This document shows, one piece after another, positions 48,677 to 62,300 of a stretch of 64,000 nt of DNA. Positions within the stretch are counted from its first letter, which is position 1. Each line of letters starts with the position of its first letter. A program made the position numbers and the translations under genes. The notes under the pieces were generated by a model, which did no database searches, was not told where the DNA came from, and worked only from the letters and a program-made list of their open reading frames with translations. This DNA is from Chrysomallon squamiferum (Eukaryota > Mollusca > Gastropoda > Neomphalida > Peltospiridae), in NCBI GenBank assembly GCA_012295275.1, contig CM022670.1, forward strand, positions 19,880,198 to 19,944,197, written 5' to 3'.

Positions 48677-51148
48677 TGAATATGAATTAATACAATGAAT
48701 ATGCCGTTGTCTCTGCACGTAAACAACATTTCATTATGCAACTGGTCAAAGTCCTTTGATTATATCTTCACGAATGTCGGACCAGACTTGATTGCACTTA
48801 ATTTCCGTATTAAAAATTAATACTTTGATATGGCTCTACCACTTAAATAATATTAAAAATTGGTCGAGGGTATTAAAAAACCGGATATATCTTAATTAAG
48901 TTCACACTGGTCATAGTTACTCTGAATTAAATATAAATAACTATAAATGAAATCTTTTATTATTGAATGCAGAAATATTTACAGTAAATGGGGAAATGTG
49001 TATTTCTGTTTACATAAGTTGTCATAAATTTATTTCATTTTATTTTAATTACTTTTATTAACTCTTTTTTTTTATATAATTTGTTTGTGTTTGTGTTTGT
49101 TTGTTTTTTTTTTTTTTTTTCTGTTTCAGTTATTGAAACAAAATATTATTTCTCATCTTGCTATTTAATACTACTACAGCAGAGTTCGTTTTAGTATTTT
49201 TCTCTGCTCTTATTCACCTTTTCTCTGAAGTTCTTTCATTTTTTTGCATATTTTTTTTTTTTCAAATGTTTATGGCTTAATGCCAAACGAAATTAACACT
49301 GTTTCAGAGAATGGTGGCTCTGTTCATTTACGACTCTGAAAAAACTCATTTGTTGGAATCTAATGCTATTTAAAAATTAACAACTCGCTGTGTCGCGATT
49401 ACATGTTAATACTAATGCTGATTATATGTTATTAGCATTACCAAAAGTACAAATTTATTTATGCTATCATTATAAGCACAACCACTATAACTGCTGCTAC
49501 TGTTAATACTATTATCAGCACTATTACTGTTACCATTATTATTACTACTATAAAACAGGTTATATTGCTAAGTAATCCAGTGTGAGCCTGATATTTTAAC
49601 CGCTTCTACAGGCTACTATACTTTTTTCTCACTCTGATATAATCGTCTCTGTGTATCATTAAAAAAGAATAATATTTCTATGGCACAAAAAATATTTTAA
49701 AATAAAATGAGTCATTTTGAACTGAAGCTATGAAAGAAATGTTATTATTCTGCAGTAAAATGTTATTTTAAGAAAATTGCGAGAAATTTTAGTCCCAGAC
49801 GATTGTTTTCTTAAGATAGTTGTGTTTATTTGTCACATATGATGCCTGAGTAGATGTAAATACAAAAATATTTATTCAACGTTAAAGACATCGGTTAATT
49901 CCAAATATTCGCAGTTGTAAGATTTAATGTCAAACTGAAAGCTTTTTGACAAATGGCTAATGCACTGGTAACTTGCAGTTACTGCTTATACGAGGTTCTA
50001 ATTTGTGCACACAAGTTCTGAAGTTACACAGAAAATGATGGGTTTAGAACAGTTGTGTTGCATATTTGAGTTGTTTCATATGTATGTTTAAAATAATGTG
50101 TAATACTCTAATATCCTTAAAACACAGGAATAACGAACAGCCGAATTAATAAGTGTACAATAAGTCAATAAATGAATGATGATTGAATCTACGAAAGAAG
50201 AAATACATTTTTTATTTTCTGTAAAAAAATTATATGTATGTGTTTGTCAGTTCGTTAGTGCGTTATCTTTAACCCACTGAATCAAAATGCTGAATGATTG
50301 TAAGAAAGACGATTCGCTTTTGTAACATCACAGGCTAATGTTAACAATTTACATCAACAATTGTTTGATGTGCTCATAGACAAATCCGAATATTTAACTG
50401 TAATTGTTTTGGGTTTTCTTAATTACAAAATGTTTAATGTTGGATTTCTTCTGTACTTTTGCTGTATATATCAAGGTTTATGTGTTAGACGTAAAGGGTG
50501 AATGAGTGTGTGTGTGTGATTTAATTTTCAAAGAACATTAATATTGATTTAGCAGTTGACGACAACTGGTCAAAAAGAAATTATAAAGATTTCATGCATC
50601 TTGCTTTATTTTTGCGGCGAAGGTATGTCAAAAAGTGTTTAATCTTTGAACTAAATTTTTTGGACAAGCAAAAACGCTGCTTAAACGCTGCTATGACCGG
50701 CATTCTGGAAATTTTGATTGATTCTGTCTTACTGTCTCCAGTCTCTTGTTCGGTCAGGGTCGAGTTGAAAGGAAAGGTTTAACAAGTCGTGAAAAGCCTG
50801 TCCTGAGCCACAAACATGTCGCAGACTGGCTCTGTTTTACTGTGTTTTCAGAATTTATTATCTAACAGACCTCATCCGTCGTCTTATCCGCTCTTGCCAT
50901 GACAGTATCCAATATTCCAACATGTCGGTGAGGCGTAATTGAATTACCTTTGAAAGAAGTCCAGTTGTTTCGTGGACTGCACGTAAACTTTACAAACAAC
51001 AGTGACATTAAATTTAGTTAACAACCGTTGTTGGAAAGAAGGCGGGCCTGTTGCTTTAATTTAATTTTCCTTCTTTCTTATTTTCGTCTTCTTGAATTAG
51101 AGTTTACATCTGAACAGGAAGTCCAATTTGAGTCCAAAGTATTCGTTC

Positions 51149-51184
<36 letters not shown>

Positions 51185-52627
51185 TTATTTATTTATTTAC
51201 GTGCTTAGAGTCTCTACCGTTTTCTGTTTGTTTTCTCTTTTTTCTTCTTTTTTTTTCTTTTGGGGTTTATTTTAGACTGCGGAGCTGGCTTTTTTATTTT
51301 TATTTTTTTTTTATAATTTTTTTTTATTATTATTTTTTAAAATTATTATTATTGTTATTATTATTTTTTTTTTTTCAATTCTGTGTTGAGAATTGATTTT
51401 AATTGCCATTTTGTTTTTCAGTTTTGATGATGGGATTTTTTAATTTTATGCTAATTAGCAATTCATCTGACAGACTATTTTTTTATAACAATAATTCTGT
51501 AATGGTATTTGCAGATCAGAAATTCATTTATCAGTGAATAAGCGTCAAAAAAACAACAACAGAACACTAACTTGATAAAACTTGATGTGTTTATGTCTAA
51601 GTCTAATATCCTTGTCTGAGCCTAGGATTAGATATTTACAATGTCGAGAGTAAAAGTTGTCAAGATTGATACACATTTTATTCAATAGTAAAGTCATAAA
51701 TTCATAATTATATTCCACCAAGACCTTGTGTAGCATTGTCCGATCATAAGAAAATAAATCGTTACCAGTTGATAAATGATATGATCATGAAAAAATTATG
51801 GTATTACCACTTTTCAGCATATGTTCTGTATTACTGGTTACAAGGTATTAATCCTATGTTTGCTGTATAAAAGCGTTATGAGAGAAATAATTTGTTCAAA
51901 CTGTTCATGCACTCTTATCGATTAGGAAAAAAGTACAAGCACTTTACATGCTCCTTTACGTCGAAGTGGCAATAATTCAGTTAGTTAATATGGCCGAAAT
52001 CGAGGTCAGATAGGCCTAGTCAGTCGGGGTCGAAGTATCAAATCATTCAGTTCGGATGGTCAATCGAGGTCGAATAATCAGATCATTCAGTCGATATCAG
52101 CTGGTCCTTGTCAGTAAATTAACCATGTGAAAAAGTTAGTTAGCCAATATCGGCGAAGGTCAATCATTGGAAAAATAGCAACTAAACATCTGTTTGAACT
52201 GAAACCAAGTATCTAACATTACTAAATAGTCAGTACTAAGACACTTACTTATTGCCACCCATGTCATGACGCAGTTTAGACATTCGCAGAAGCTCCAGAC
52301 AGATGGCAGTGTAGGCGATGATCATGACGATGACGGGTATGATGAAGACGACAACGAGCATGTATACTTCAAATAAAACAGCCAACGTGGGATTCGGCCA
52401 TTCTTTCACACACCAGTAGGCTTTGCGTACTGAACCCACCTCTTTGTGTTTCTGGGAGAAAAAAGAAAAACGACAATCATAAAATTAAATCTGCCTATAA
52501 AAGAGATGTGGAATATTATACTCATTTTATTTAAATATCCTTTGTTTATTTTACTCTGTCTCTCAATCCCTCCCTTCCTATCTCGTAAAATATTTGTCTT
52601 TCTCCTTACATCTTTCACCATCTCTCT

Positions 52628-52725
<98 letters not shown>

Positions 52726-53855
52726 CAACAACATACGTCTTTACTTACTTGTCCAGCTAAAATAGGTGTTGCCATAAAGAAAGACAAAATCCAGGAAACA
52801 ATTATTACAATTCGTGCATGCGCTCCTGTACACAAGGATTTGGCTTTCAGTGGCAGTATAATGGCGATAAACCTGAAACCAAGAAAAACTGTATTTATTT
52901 CCATCCTACTTTATAAAAGGTGTTTAAATAAATGATATATATAAATTTGTTCAAACAGGTGTGTTTCTTTGTTCATTTCCTTTTGATAATTTTTAATGAT
53001 TCAGTCAAGGATAAAATTTAGAAACCTTGAAATATGCGTAAAAGTAAAATTTAAAACTATAATGATAAATAAATGTAATACATTGCAGCTGTTCATACAA
53101 TGGAAAATAATAAATGGAGCATTCAGTTAGATGTGTTTGTGTGTGTGATAGAGATTATGTAATCAGTGATAGAAGTGGGTATTTGAAAAAATAAAATAAT
53201 GGACAGATTTCATTCTTGAGCTCTTTGATCAACTTATTTCACAAATCAAAAGACAAGGCCCTTAACGTCAACTCACACACTTATTTATATGTATGTGCTG
53301 TTGATGATATTTGATAAGACTTAATTTCTAAAAAAAATTCTCATCATCATCTTTATCATCAATCTTCACCATTGTATCTTTTTTTTTACAATTAAATTAA
53401 ATAAAGCTGTACGTTAGTTAGGATCATTTCGTGTGTGAGCGGCTTAAGCAATTACGCATTACATGAAGCGAAATTCAGTTTCATTACGTTACTTAAAAAT
53501 GTTTTGACGGATTAGCTTCAGTTTCAGTTTCCAGTTGTTGTAACTTTCATTGAAGCTGTCGCTCTCTGTGTGACCCTGTGTTATTCAATCTTGTAATGGT
53601 GCCAGATTTAGAATCGTGGCGTAACTTTGTTATTTAATTAGATAAACGTGATGTTTTAAATTTGCAGCACAACACAGTTGCTTTCAATAAGCTTACAGAT
53701 TCAAAATTAATCCTAACTTTCTGCATTTATATTTCATCACACATTATTCTTAATTTTAATTTTATTTTTCTAAGTTCCAAAAAAAAACCATTGGATTTAA
53801 TTTTCTTTTTTCTATTTTTTTTTAATTTTTATTATTATTATTATTGTCCATTTAC

Positions 53856-53907
<52 letters not shown>

Positions 53908-56190
53908 TTATCTCTTTTAATTTATTTTTTTATTTTTTGTAAGTTTTTAAATAGTTTTTTTTAATTATTTTTTAATTATTATTATGATTATTTTATTTAT
54001 TTATTTATTTATTTATTTGTATGTTTATTTGTTTTTATTTATTTATTTATTTTTCTGAAAATAAATTTTTCTGTCTTTTTTCATCTTTTGTATGCCTTAT
54101 TTCTTTACCTTAGATGTATCCTTCGTACATGTTTCACTTTACCTTCAGTTTTATATTTTTACCAAATATTACTAATTCCTGTCCTGTGAATAAATATGTA
54201 TTTTGTATATAGATCCAAGAATATCTACTTATTCATATAACTAATTAACTGTTCGTCTCTTAATCATAGTTTCTGTTTCCTTACCAGATGATTAAATTTT
54301 CTCTTGTGCCAAAAGAATCAGCTAACCCCTTCCTAAGTTTATATTTGCATAATTATATGTCTGTAAACTTACACATGTTTGTGCTGAACTATAGTTATTA
54401 CAGGGAACGTGACTGATGGGGTCGTTAGACCAGTTTTCGCTTGAGAGATAATTTACCTATTTTTCTTTTCGTCCAGTGACCTGCGTCTGGGTTGTTAAAG
54501 TTCATTGATTGTACTTTCCTGTTTAAAGGAATGTGCATATAAAACATTCCTTACTATTAATCCTAAAACAATGGCCTTTCGCATTCGCATGGTATAGCGT
54601 GTTCCCTCTCTACTTAGTTCCGTGGCTTGTATTTGTTTGATAAAGTGTCGTGATTATACTTTATATAAATGACGCCATATAATCTTAGATAAAAACAAAA
54701 TAAAAATAAAAGTGCGTCGTAATGTAAAACGCATCCTTTTTCTTCTTTTGGCCAGAAACAACTAAAAAAAATTACACAGATGCCAGTCAAGATCTCACAT
54801 ATATCAAACTCATTGCTATAATTAATCCAATTTCACTCTAATGACTTGTTTACTGGTGCCATATTTGGCACTAAATACAGTTCAATCCTCGAAACCTTTT
54901 CGCAACCAATGTGCACTATTAAAAATAATGCAGGGAGATAGATGATAAAGATGATCCCTGAAAAAGCCTTGTTTTGTAATCAGAAAATTTCTAGACGTTT
55001 TTTTTTTTCGTGTAATAATGTTTGATAATTCTATTGGAAAAAGTAAAAACAGTTTTTAATATCGGCTTTTATTTGTCCATGTAGTTTCATTTTCGTAACT
55101 TTAGAAAGAAAACCAGATTCTCTGGAACCCTTTTCAGGTCCGGCCTTGTGTACGAACATTGCTTTTTGATATAAAAGTTAGCAGTATTGATGCAATTTTA
55201 TTACAGTTTCTCTGTGGATTACTTGGTTGGTATTGAATTTGGCTCAGATTCACATTTGCCTTCTGTAATTTTGCTACAAGTTAGAAAAACACGGAAAAGA
55301 GCATTTCGTCTGACGGTCATCCAATTATCGCTAACCGCCAGATGTTAGCCCGGGACGAAGCGTTGCTCGGTCCAATTTCTCGTGTTGTGTTTACGCTGTA
55401 AAAGTGTTTGACGTTATCTCACATTTTCACCACGGTGGTGTTGTCAGAATATTTATCACGTTTCATATAAGTAAAATGCTTCGTTACAATTTTGTAATTT
55501 TTCTTAAAATGATAGCGTTGACTTCTTTTCATACCGTTTAACTTGTAATTACTATTTTTTATAATATCTTCTGCTATTTCTGCAACACTAAAACTACTAT
55601 TACTACAGTTACTACTACAACCACTATCAACAATTAGTATTACAATTATTACCATTTGTACTATTACTGTCATTAACACTACCGGCGCTCGTGGAATATT
55701 TGTCAATATCAAGAATTAAAAATCAGGTTTTTGACAATTCTACTCCAATTAAGGAATTTTCGCATTTTATTTTATTTTTTATTATTTTATTTTATTTATT
55801 ACTATAACATTTTGTTTTTCTTTTATATTTCGAAGATCTCAAATCCTTGAGATGGCGCCTTCTAGCATTTGGCGCCCCGGGAAAACTGCCCGAGTTGTCA
55901 GAACCTTTAGCCAATCCTGAACACGATTATTATTACCAATATGGCTAGTAATACTAGTAACAGGGCTATGCTTAACACCACTGCTACTACCGCTGTCATT
56001 ATCTTTCTATATTTATTACTACTACTGCTATTATTATAATAATCTTTAACAAAAAATAATTAAATTACCTTTCGATGCTCATAACTGTTAAAGTTATAAC
56101 AGAACATAGAACTGACACAGTCTGCATGTAAAAAACAAATTTACACAGAAACCAGCCAAACGCCCAGGTGAAGGAGAAAAAAGCAGCACA
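44323..56190 (-). CDS. Class A peptide-type GPCR (receptor 2), partial: exons 2-6, paralogue of receptor 1
   Basis: Minus-strand exons in transcript order: 56190-56069, 52872-52749, 52451-52249, 48578-48437, 44715-44323 (TGA). All have GT/AG borders and compatible phases, giving 327 residues from TM3 to the C-terminus. The TM3 exon carries the ECL1-side cysteine (FLCKF) and ends in E-R, continued by FIAI, so ERF stands in place of DRY. The next exon ends TPILAGQ after TM4. ECL2 has AYWCVKEW, with the disulfide cysteine. ICL3 has DEDKTK before TM6. TM6 has CWGP and TM7 NSCVNPIVY. Helix 8 is FMSKNFRDSF, followed by SCLRRK with a palmitoylation-type cysteine. The tail is serine/threonine-rich (TSLTSSS). 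The exon for the N-terminus, TM1 and TM2 was not found up to the right edge, so it is probably beyond it. It should act as a plasma-membrane neuropeptide-type receptor; ligand unknown. Confidence 0.92.
44738..44859. repeat. (AAT)n and (ATT)n arms separated by 21 bases
   Basis: Plus-strand AAT repeat at 44738-44784 and ATT repeat at 44806-44859 are reverse complements of each other. The AAT arm reads ATT on the coding strand of receptor 2 and lies 22 bases before exon 6. Confidence 0.92.
46357..46602. mobile_element. Non-autonomous hAT-like MITE, 246 bases
   Basis: The ends are a perfect 15-base inverted repeat: CAGTGGCGTGCAGAG at 46357-46371 and its reverse complement at 46588-46602. The CAGTGGCG start is typical of hAT-superfamily termini. 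The flanking 8-mers AGTCAGTC (46349-46356) and AATTAGTC (46603-46610) agree at 6 of 8 positions, consistent with a decayed 8-base target duplication. The interior is AT-rich and non-coding. The element sits in intron 5 of receptor 2. Confidence 0.8.
47961..48345. repeat. Degenerate (ACT)n tract (AGT on the receptor 2 sense strand)
   Basis: Triplet-periodic CTACTACTA sequence with many interruptions, ending about 90 bases from receptor 2 exon 5 (48437). Frames through it are repeat-derived and not genes. Confidence 0.8.
48579..52248 (-). other. Receptor 2 intron 4
   Basis: 3,670 bases between the TM5 and ICL3 exons. It contains (GT)n at 48634-48674, T-runs near 49108 and 49250, (TTTA)n at 51150-51193, T/ATT-rich sequence at 51235-51375 and a degenerate tandem repeat at 51975-52175. 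Positions 49260-51140 are low in repeats, with nothing recognisable. Confidence 0.85.
51975..52175. repeat. Degenerate tandem repeat, unit about 40-45 bases
   Basis: Units at 52021-52060 and 52061-52105 share CA(G/A)TCGGGGTCGA, AATCA and ATCATTCAGT. A related outer pair begins AGTTAGTTA near 51979 and 52135 and runs into CGAGGTCA / CGAAGGTCA. The array starts about 75 bases on the intron side of the receptor 2 exon 4 donor. Confidence 0.65.
52452..52748 (-). other. Receptor 2 intron 3 (297 bases) dominated by a CT/GA tract
   Basis: This is the shortest receptor 2 intron. About 100 of its 297 bases are the microsatellite at 52621-52720, which reads (GA)n on the sense strand near the donor end. 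Confidence 0.93.
52621..52720. repeat. (CT)n microsatellite, about 100 bases
   Basis: About 50 CT units with one interruption, inside receptor 2 intron 3. Confidence 0.95.
52873..56068 (-). other. Receptor 2 intron 2
   Basis: 3,196 bases between the TM3 exon and the E-R-F/TM4 exon. It contains (TTA)n at 53855-53907, (TTTA)n at 53993-54050 and ACT-rich sequence at about 55590-55690 and 55940-56040. A GC-rich patch GGCGCCCCGGGAAAACTG lies near 55872. No gene is seen. Confidence 0.85.
53855..53907. repeat. (TTA)n microsatellite
   Basis: About 17 TTA units in receptor 2 intron 2. Confidence 0.93.
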
Positions 56191-56224
56191 CTGAAAAAAA
56201 AAATGAAAAAAAAAGATCCAGTAT

Positions 56225-56405
56225 ATAATATAATGTTTCTAACTATGAATTATGTTTACCATACACATATTTAGATATTACTGAGTATATAGTATATTAT
56301 AATTTTCATAAAGTATAGTAATTTTATATATGTGTACTTAGTAATATCTAAATAAATATATCAAAAACACAACTCATAGTCTAAAACATTATGTTATATT
56401 CATAC
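56225..56405. repeat. Imperfect palindrome of about 180 bases
   Basis: The inner arms TATTTAGATATTACTGAGTA (56268-56287) and TACTTAGTAATATCTAAATA (56335-56354) are reverse complements with one mismatch. Outer arms also match: AACTATGAATTATG near 56241 against CAACTCATAGT near 56370. This could be a MITE or an inverted duplication, and lies next to receptor 2 exon 2. Confidence 0.65.
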
Positions 56406-57643
56406 AGTTAAAAGTGTCTAAATAAATATTTCATACTAATATAATTAATACTTTAAAAAAAAAAATGTATTAACGCAATAAGATTAGAATATAAAATAGT
56501 GTTATATACACAGTAATGTCTAAACTAAAAAAAAATAACCATTAATATAATTCATAATTAAAAGTGTTAGTTTGTTGAAATATAATCTAAATTATCTAAA
56601 TAAATGAAACATAGCAATACAATTCATACTTAAGCATATTTAAAGAATGAATTAATGTTTACAGACATCCCAGCTTACAGATAGAAGTATTTTTTTTAAA
56701 TATTACCATTATTTATATTCAACAATAACTTGCTAGGCAAATAGTCAAAATTATATAATCAGATAAAATATATTTTTAAAATCAAACTCAGAAATATCCA
56801 ATTAATAAAACATATTACACAAACTAAACTAAAATATTAGTATTGTATAAATTATGATTAATACAAAATTAACATAAATATCATACACTCCAAAATAAAT
56901 AATTAAATTATTTTCACTGAATCACATCCTCAGCAAAAGAGGTATTTAACACAAATATATATATTTTTATATATCTAAATTAATACTACATAATACAGGT
57001 TTAAATATGAAGTATTATTATAGGACCTGAAATGCGGTACTGCCATTGGTTGATTTAATATGATCAATTTCTTTACACTTGATAATGAATTGGTTATACA
57101 TATTACAAAACCGTTATTGTTGTTCTTCTTCTTCTTGTAGTTGCTGCTGCTGTTTTTATTTTTCCTATTAATATCATTATTATTATTATTATCATTATCA
57201 GAATCATTATCGTTACCATCATAATCATCATCATCATCATCATCATTATTATTATTATTATTAATCATTAATGTGCATGAAACGTTGGGTTACAGGTGAT
57301 CTCTTTGTAAACAGTCTTATAACTGAGACGTTAACTCTATTCAGAAGAAAGAACATTAATCAAATAAAATGAAGAGTATTTACTGTTATGTTCTTGAAAT
57401 CGCTTCAGATTTGCATTTTAACAATATTATGCAGAACACCGTTTCGATGGCCAGCGCATGTTCAAAAAGATAGTATAATTTCACACGTAAAAAAAATGGA
57501 GAAAAGGCGAGACAGTGAATTGAAATAAAAGATTAGAGCAAATTGACTTGGAAAGTAGCATATTGACAGAGGCTTGGAATTTATTATTGTTATTTTAAGT
57601 GACTAAATCTTCCATTATGCCTAGCAAAGAGGGAAAGATAGAT

Positions 57644-57739
57644 GGATCGATCGATCGATCGATAGCTAAATAGAAAGTTAGAGATATGGATGGATGGATG
57701 GATGGATGGATGGATGGATGGATGGATGGATGGATGGAT
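57644..57739. repeat. (GATC)n and (GGAT)n tetranucleotide repeats
   Basis: About four GATC units near 57644-57663, then about fourteen GGAT units at 57684-57739. Confidence 0.92.
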
Positions 57740-58207
57740 ATAAGTAGGTAGACAGATAGGAAGGTAGGTAGGTGGATAGAGAGATAGAGATAATTTAGTC
57801 TGTTCTGTATATGCCATAGCACGATTCATCATGCTGCGTGGCATTTGAAAGCTAAATTCACTATAGTGTTTTAATTAACACAGCGTTATTGTATTAGAGT
57901 AACGGAGGTCGTACACTCATGAGGAAATGCTCTAATGAAGATTTCACTAATATCATTAGTACTTAAGTCTTAATATCGTGTATCATGCTATAATAAAGAT
58001 TCAAACGTTATATTGTCTGACGAGCAAGACAGAAAATGTTGTTATTTTTATACAGAAGGAGAAAGAAAAACCGCCAAATGCGGCTATTTGAAGAAGGATC
58101 TTATCATCTGAAGAAATGATTTTGAGATGTAAAAAAACAGCATGCATTAGGCTCCCATATAGAGAGTCAGTTACACTAAAAAAAAACGTTTGTTGACTTA
58201 AATGCAT

Positions 58208-58347
58208 CTCTCTCTCTCTCTCTCGCTTTATCTCGCTCTCTCTCTTGCTCACTCTCGCTCTCTCTCTCTTGCTCTCTCGCTTTCTCTCTCTTGCTCTCTC
58301 TCGCTCTCTCTCTCTCTCACACACATACACATACATGCACACTCATA

Positions 58348-58404
<57 letters not shown>
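58208..58404. repeat. CT-rich tract followed by (CA)n
   Basis: Interrupted CT repeat with TTGCTC and TCGC variants at 58208-58318, then a CA repeat with a near-perfect core at 58349-58404. Confidence 0.9.
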
Positions 58405-58408
<4 letters not shown>

Positions 58409-59194
58409 ATGACCTGAATTCATCAGCAGTTTTTATAAAAGATCAGTCTACAACAACAATACAAATTAGGCGCCGTTGACAAGAAAGATAATATCACGTC
58501 ATTATCGAGAACAAGCAAATTTGCATTTTCAGTAAAAGAGACTGATTAGAATACGGAAAGAAAGAACTTAGGCAGACAGCTTAAGACATAAGGTGAGCGT
58601 TTATAGCTTTTGAAGCAGAAAAATTTGGAAAGACCGTGGAATAGACACCAAAGATTTAGACAAACTGACTCTGTCATAATTCATTCATTATAAGGACATT
58701 CAAACAGACATATCAGCTGATCTGGAAACCTTCCCTCGATCAGATACAAATATTAAAACCAAAAGATGAATAACTTTTCATTTGAATGATTTCAAAATAC
58801 AAAAGGTGTTCCCTTAGTTTTTCATTCCTGTGTCCTACAGTTAATTATGTTTTACGTGAATCGATACTTTTTCTAAGCAGTTCTCTTAGTCTAACGAAAA
58901 CAAGATTATTTCTTTCACTATTTGTATCACTGCAATACTCCATCAAGTTGCATTTATTAATCGATCTCTTCATCTCCCCCCTGTCTGTATGAGTGTATGT
59001 CCCATACATGCATATATAAAGATATAAATACATACAAAACATAGCATAGAATACATAGCAATTATAAAAAAATTGCTATTTGAACTTAGCTATTTATGTA
59101 ACAGGTGCCTGCATATTGAGAATAAGATAGTTCATCATTTATTCTGTTCCTTATTTATTGTTTATAGCATCAAAATAATTTTATTTTATTTTTT

Positions 59195-59328
<134 letters not shown>

Positions 59329-62300
59329 GTTGTTTAATATATAATGGATATCACCAAAGTGGAATAGATATATTTATTCTGTCATATTTCACAGTATTTG
59401 TAAACACTTCTATTATTAAACTTATATGTTTAATGGTTCCAATCAGTTTTGTTGTGTAAAATTTGCATTTCTTCATCAAAATAAATATTAATTTTCTGGT
59501 AAGGATTATTTACATTTACAATCATGATGAAGATAATGATATGAAAATGTTATTCTCAAGATTAAAAAATAGAAATAAAAATGATTTCGCATGTCAATGA
59601 CTTCAGACTATCCTAGCCTAAGGCAAAGATTTTCAACACTGTTTTGGCTTTATCTGTGATCAGTATAATAACTCTGTGTGGATAATTACAGTACAGCAGA
59701 ATAACAGCATGATTTCAGAGAAACACATTAAATATGTCGGTAAATGTGTATGGGTGTCTGTATGTGTGTATGTGTGTATGAGTGTATGTAGTGTATGTAC
59801 GTATGTATGTATGTGTGCGGGTAAATATGTAAGAGTGCAACTATGTGAATGTATGAATATGTATATATGTGTGTGAATACTTACATATGCATATTTGTTG
59901 AGTATTTATATCTGAGAGTTTGTGATTAGAAATTCTATACAATGCCGGCTTTCAGTTCACTTCAGAAAAGAACTGCGAGTATGTTAAAAGCATAAATGAA
60001 AATGTTAAAATTTCTCACATACAACAAAATCACATTAACAATAATATGTCCATCCCAGACAAAGATTAATCATTCTACTCCTATTCATTTCATTTTAACT
60101 CGATTTAATGTCTGTCTTCTTTCTTTATCATTGCATCTTCACAACACCATTTTCCATTTATCCCCCCACATTCTCTCTCGATCTCTTTTCGTACTATTTT
60201 TTACTGTCGATTTTGTACCCTAACTTCGTTACGTATACGCGTGAAACGTGCGTAACAGTAAATAATCTTATAAAATCATCGATCGAATTTTAAATCGAGA
60301 GAAAAAAGTAATTCGCTTTAACAATAGGACATTCTGCTCCTTTCTTTCATACACGAAACAAAATGAAGGGAAATAAGTTATATGGCGCAGTGCAAGTATT
60401 GGGAAGCAGTCGTACGTGTAACCTATTTCACAGTTTAATTTGTTCTTGGACGTTCGTTTGAGCTAACGTCAGAAAATGAAAAGCATTTGAGTGTTACAGT
60501 TTTCTGCACTATCTTCATTAAGGCAGTTAAAGGAAGAATTAACACAAGAAGGATATGATTATGTTTAAGCTGTGTGTGGATGTCTATGTGTTTAGTATGT
60601 ATGTTTGTTTGTGTGTATTTATGTGTGTGTGTGTGTATATGTGTATGTGTGTGTTTGTTAGTCTGTCTGTTTGTGTGCATGTATGCATACGTATGTATGT
60701 ATGTATGTTTGTATGTATGTGTGAGTCTAATATTATGCGATATGATTGTGATGGCATATTCATAAAAAAATAATTGTATATATAATATTCCGTAGCAAAA
60801 TTTAGATTTTCTGCTAGCTACCGTCTTAGTCTGTTATATTCAAATTTCTTTAAAATTCTTCTTTGTATGTTCTTGGTTAGTTGATAATTGTGAAATGCCG
60901 TGTATGTTTGTTGTTGTCCTCCGTCTTGTCGTCCACATTGTTTGTTATTTTTATTATCTTTCTTCTTCTATTTAAAGCTAATGAGCTTTTTGGTTTCTTA
61001 ACGGGAGATCAAATGATCTCATTAAATACTTCAGATAGCTGAATATGAATGACAAATATTATCTTCAACTACTTTTTGTTCTCTAGATATCATTATTTGA
61101 AAAACGGCAAGCGCACTGATTCAGTCGTTAAAACTTTTTCTTCAACTCCTCCTATGATCATGATAATTATCTGTTTCCTTCGATCTTGTTCGTTTTACTA
61201 TTTTTTTATTATTCCTTTTTGGACCATTTTATACCAAGAAATATAATATTTTGGCCCGCAAACATGAAATGGAATACTTGACCTGGAAACATTACAAATA
61301 AGATTTTTTAACAGGAAACAAAAAATAATCAATATCTAAGCTCAGCCCATCCACCCACCACCAAAAAATAAAGAAATATTTGACCTTGAAAAAAAAAAAA
61401 ATGAAGATATATTTGTATTGGTAAAAAAAAATTCACGAATATTTAACCTTGAAAGAAATATCAGATCTAAAAAAATTATTAAAAAGAGGAAAATTTGACA
61501 TGTTAACAATATTATTTAAATTGTTTATTTACTGTACGTGAATGTTTATTGTAAACCATAAATTTAGCACTTTGTTCCATTAAAAGCAGCAAATTTTAAC
61601 TGCTGGCTAATATGATGAGTTAAGTGATAAAAGGCATCGTAACTAAACGTAATTCTACTTTACTGCCAACGCCTATGGTTTTTATTATTTTTATTATTAC
61701 AAATGTAATAAAACGTTATTATACTAGGTGATTTCACAGACCTTTTCAATATTAGCCACAAAACATTTACAAAAGTTATAATCATCCTTATAATCAAGTT
61801 TAAAAGTGAATGGCTGTATTTTTTCTAATTAGTAAGATGCCATATTTCAGAGACTTGGTAATCTAGACTGTTTCTAATTAAATTCGCGATACAGATTTAA
61901 TGAGGGTTAATATCCGAAAAATTCACACTAAAGATTTAATACAATTTCATGGGCTGGAACCATTTTTCATTTCTCTCCCCACTCACCTATGGTTTAGATC
62001 AATGAAAGGAAACCAAACAAAAATGTTCAACCTTACTGTTAATGAAAATAAGATATATCTTTAATTCTTCTTTTCTTCCTTGTTTATTCTTTTGATCTGA
62101 TTTTTATAAATATGAAGTTTAAATAAAAGCAGATTTTTTTCCCTTAATGGGCATTAGACATTACAAAAGAATTATCGATGAACGGATGAATTATATTGTT
62201 TCATTTGCTTTTTTATTGTTTTATTTTTTTTTATTTTTTTTTATATATATTTTTTTTTTTTTTTTTTTTTATTTTGTTCTTTTGTGTGTTTGTTTGTTTT

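Noticed and set aside
55860-55895. GGCGCC-containing GC patch resembling a retroviral-type primer binding site (TGGCGCC...)
   Set aside because: Only about eight bases match a lysine-tRNA primer site, and there is no LTR pair or gag/pol sequence nearby.
61271-61460. Three AATAYTTGACCTTG-like motifs that recall nuclear-receptor half-sites
   Set aside because: Spacing is irregular (about 100 and 66 bases), one copy has lost the TGACCT core, and short matches are expected in such DNA.
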